From Clostridiales bacterium oral taxon 876 str. F0540 (lineage in GTDB: Bacteria; Bacillota; Clostridia; Clostridiales; Clostridiaceae), in the NCBI GenBank assembly GCA_000466585.1, contig KE993470.1:1-21960 (forward strand): 21,960 bases of DNA. The letters run 5' to 3'. The first letter of the stretch is position 1, and every line of letters begins with the position of its first letter. Positions 21,872 through 21,960 of this stretch are shown here, in pieces. Under the pieces are notes generated by a model. It worked only from the letters and a program-made list of their open reading frames with translations, ran no database searches and had not been told where the DNA came from. The position numbers were made by a program, and so were the translations under genes.

Positions 21872-21960
21872 GATGATAAGGAGACTAAGGCCATAAACGG
21901 ACTTCAACGGGTAATTTGGGAACATGGCGAGCGCTTTAAATTACCCAGTGTTTTCGACTG
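21860..21960 (+). other. Open frame running off the window edge, unassigned
   Basis: After a TAG at 21857-21859 one frame stays open to the end, reading DDKETKAINGLQRVIWEHGE and on, without a usual start codon. Local GC is clearly higher than in the adjacent 150 bases. A 9-bp inverted repeat (21909-21917 with 21938-21946) could instead indicate structured RNA. It is too short to decide, and a 33-codon open stretch is not improbable by chance. Confidence 0.25.

Noticed and set aside
1..21960. tRNA, rRNA or CRISPR array
   Set aside because: No cloverleaf with a GTTCRANNC arm, no rRNA-like GC-rich block and no regularly spaced repeats were found by eye on either strand.

Overview
The window is AT-rich DNA from a spore-forming low-GC Firmicute, almost certainly Clostridium or a close relative. 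The evidence is an alpha/beta-type SASP gene, a complete cotJABC spore-coat operon, strong AGGAGG ribosome binding sites, and several clostridial housekeeping and transport families. No rRNA, tRNA, CRISPR array or insertion sequence is visible. Species cannot be assigned from the sequence.

Layout, left to right: a SASP gene (257-454); a LacX/YeaD-like sugar mutarotase (808-1677); a small membrane protein built from two gapless 90-residue repeats (1762-2382, minus), divergent from a two-TM SLATT/DUF4231-like protein (2523-3086); an MFS-type transporter (3212-4435); an unrecognised two-TM protein (4555-5094) followed closely by larE and a citX-like gene (5134-6526); a leaderless L,D-transpeptidase (6569-6946, minus); an APC amino-acid permease (7156-8499); and a YkpA-type ABC-F ATPase (8553-10151, minus). 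A 2.2-kb segment follows with an AraC/GyrI-type regulator and an SPL-family radical SAM enzyme (10631-12430). Then come cotJC, cotJB and cotJA (12538-13707, minus), an NCS2 purine permease (14045-15337), a 24-codon ORF (15744-15818), infC (15949-16452), an exported alpha/beta hydrolase (16561-17301, minus), a stand-alone DnaA domain-I protein (17415-17774, minus), and a heterodimeric ABC exporter operon (18145-21706). Most convergent gene pairs share bidirectional hairpin terminators.

Most notable points. (1) The AraC/radical-SAM segment is flanked by a 69-bp perfect direct repeat from the 3' end of cotJC, leaving a 5'-truncated cotJC copy beside what looks like the original cotJ terminator. 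This is the signature of single-crossover integration of foreign DNA, and the regulator has visibly higher GC. (2) infC reads in frame back to an AUU start behind a GGAGG site, recovering 17 conserved N-terminal residues; it lacks rpmI and rplT. (3) A 119-aa protein looks like DnaA domain I without the ATPase or DNA-binding domains. (4) The 1762-2382 protein is an exact-register tandem duplication. (5) The ABC-F protein has one intact and one fully degenerate ATP site. (6) larE sits next to citX with neither lar nor citrate-lyase partners in view. Several starts were moved from the longest reading frame to codons with a good ribosome binding site; each is explained in its entry.

I found no convincing multi-gene defence or other wholly new system. 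The strongest candidates for new biology are the DnaA-domain-I protein, the duplicated-domain/SLATT pair, the 24-codon ORF upstream of infC, and the cotJC-targeted insertion.
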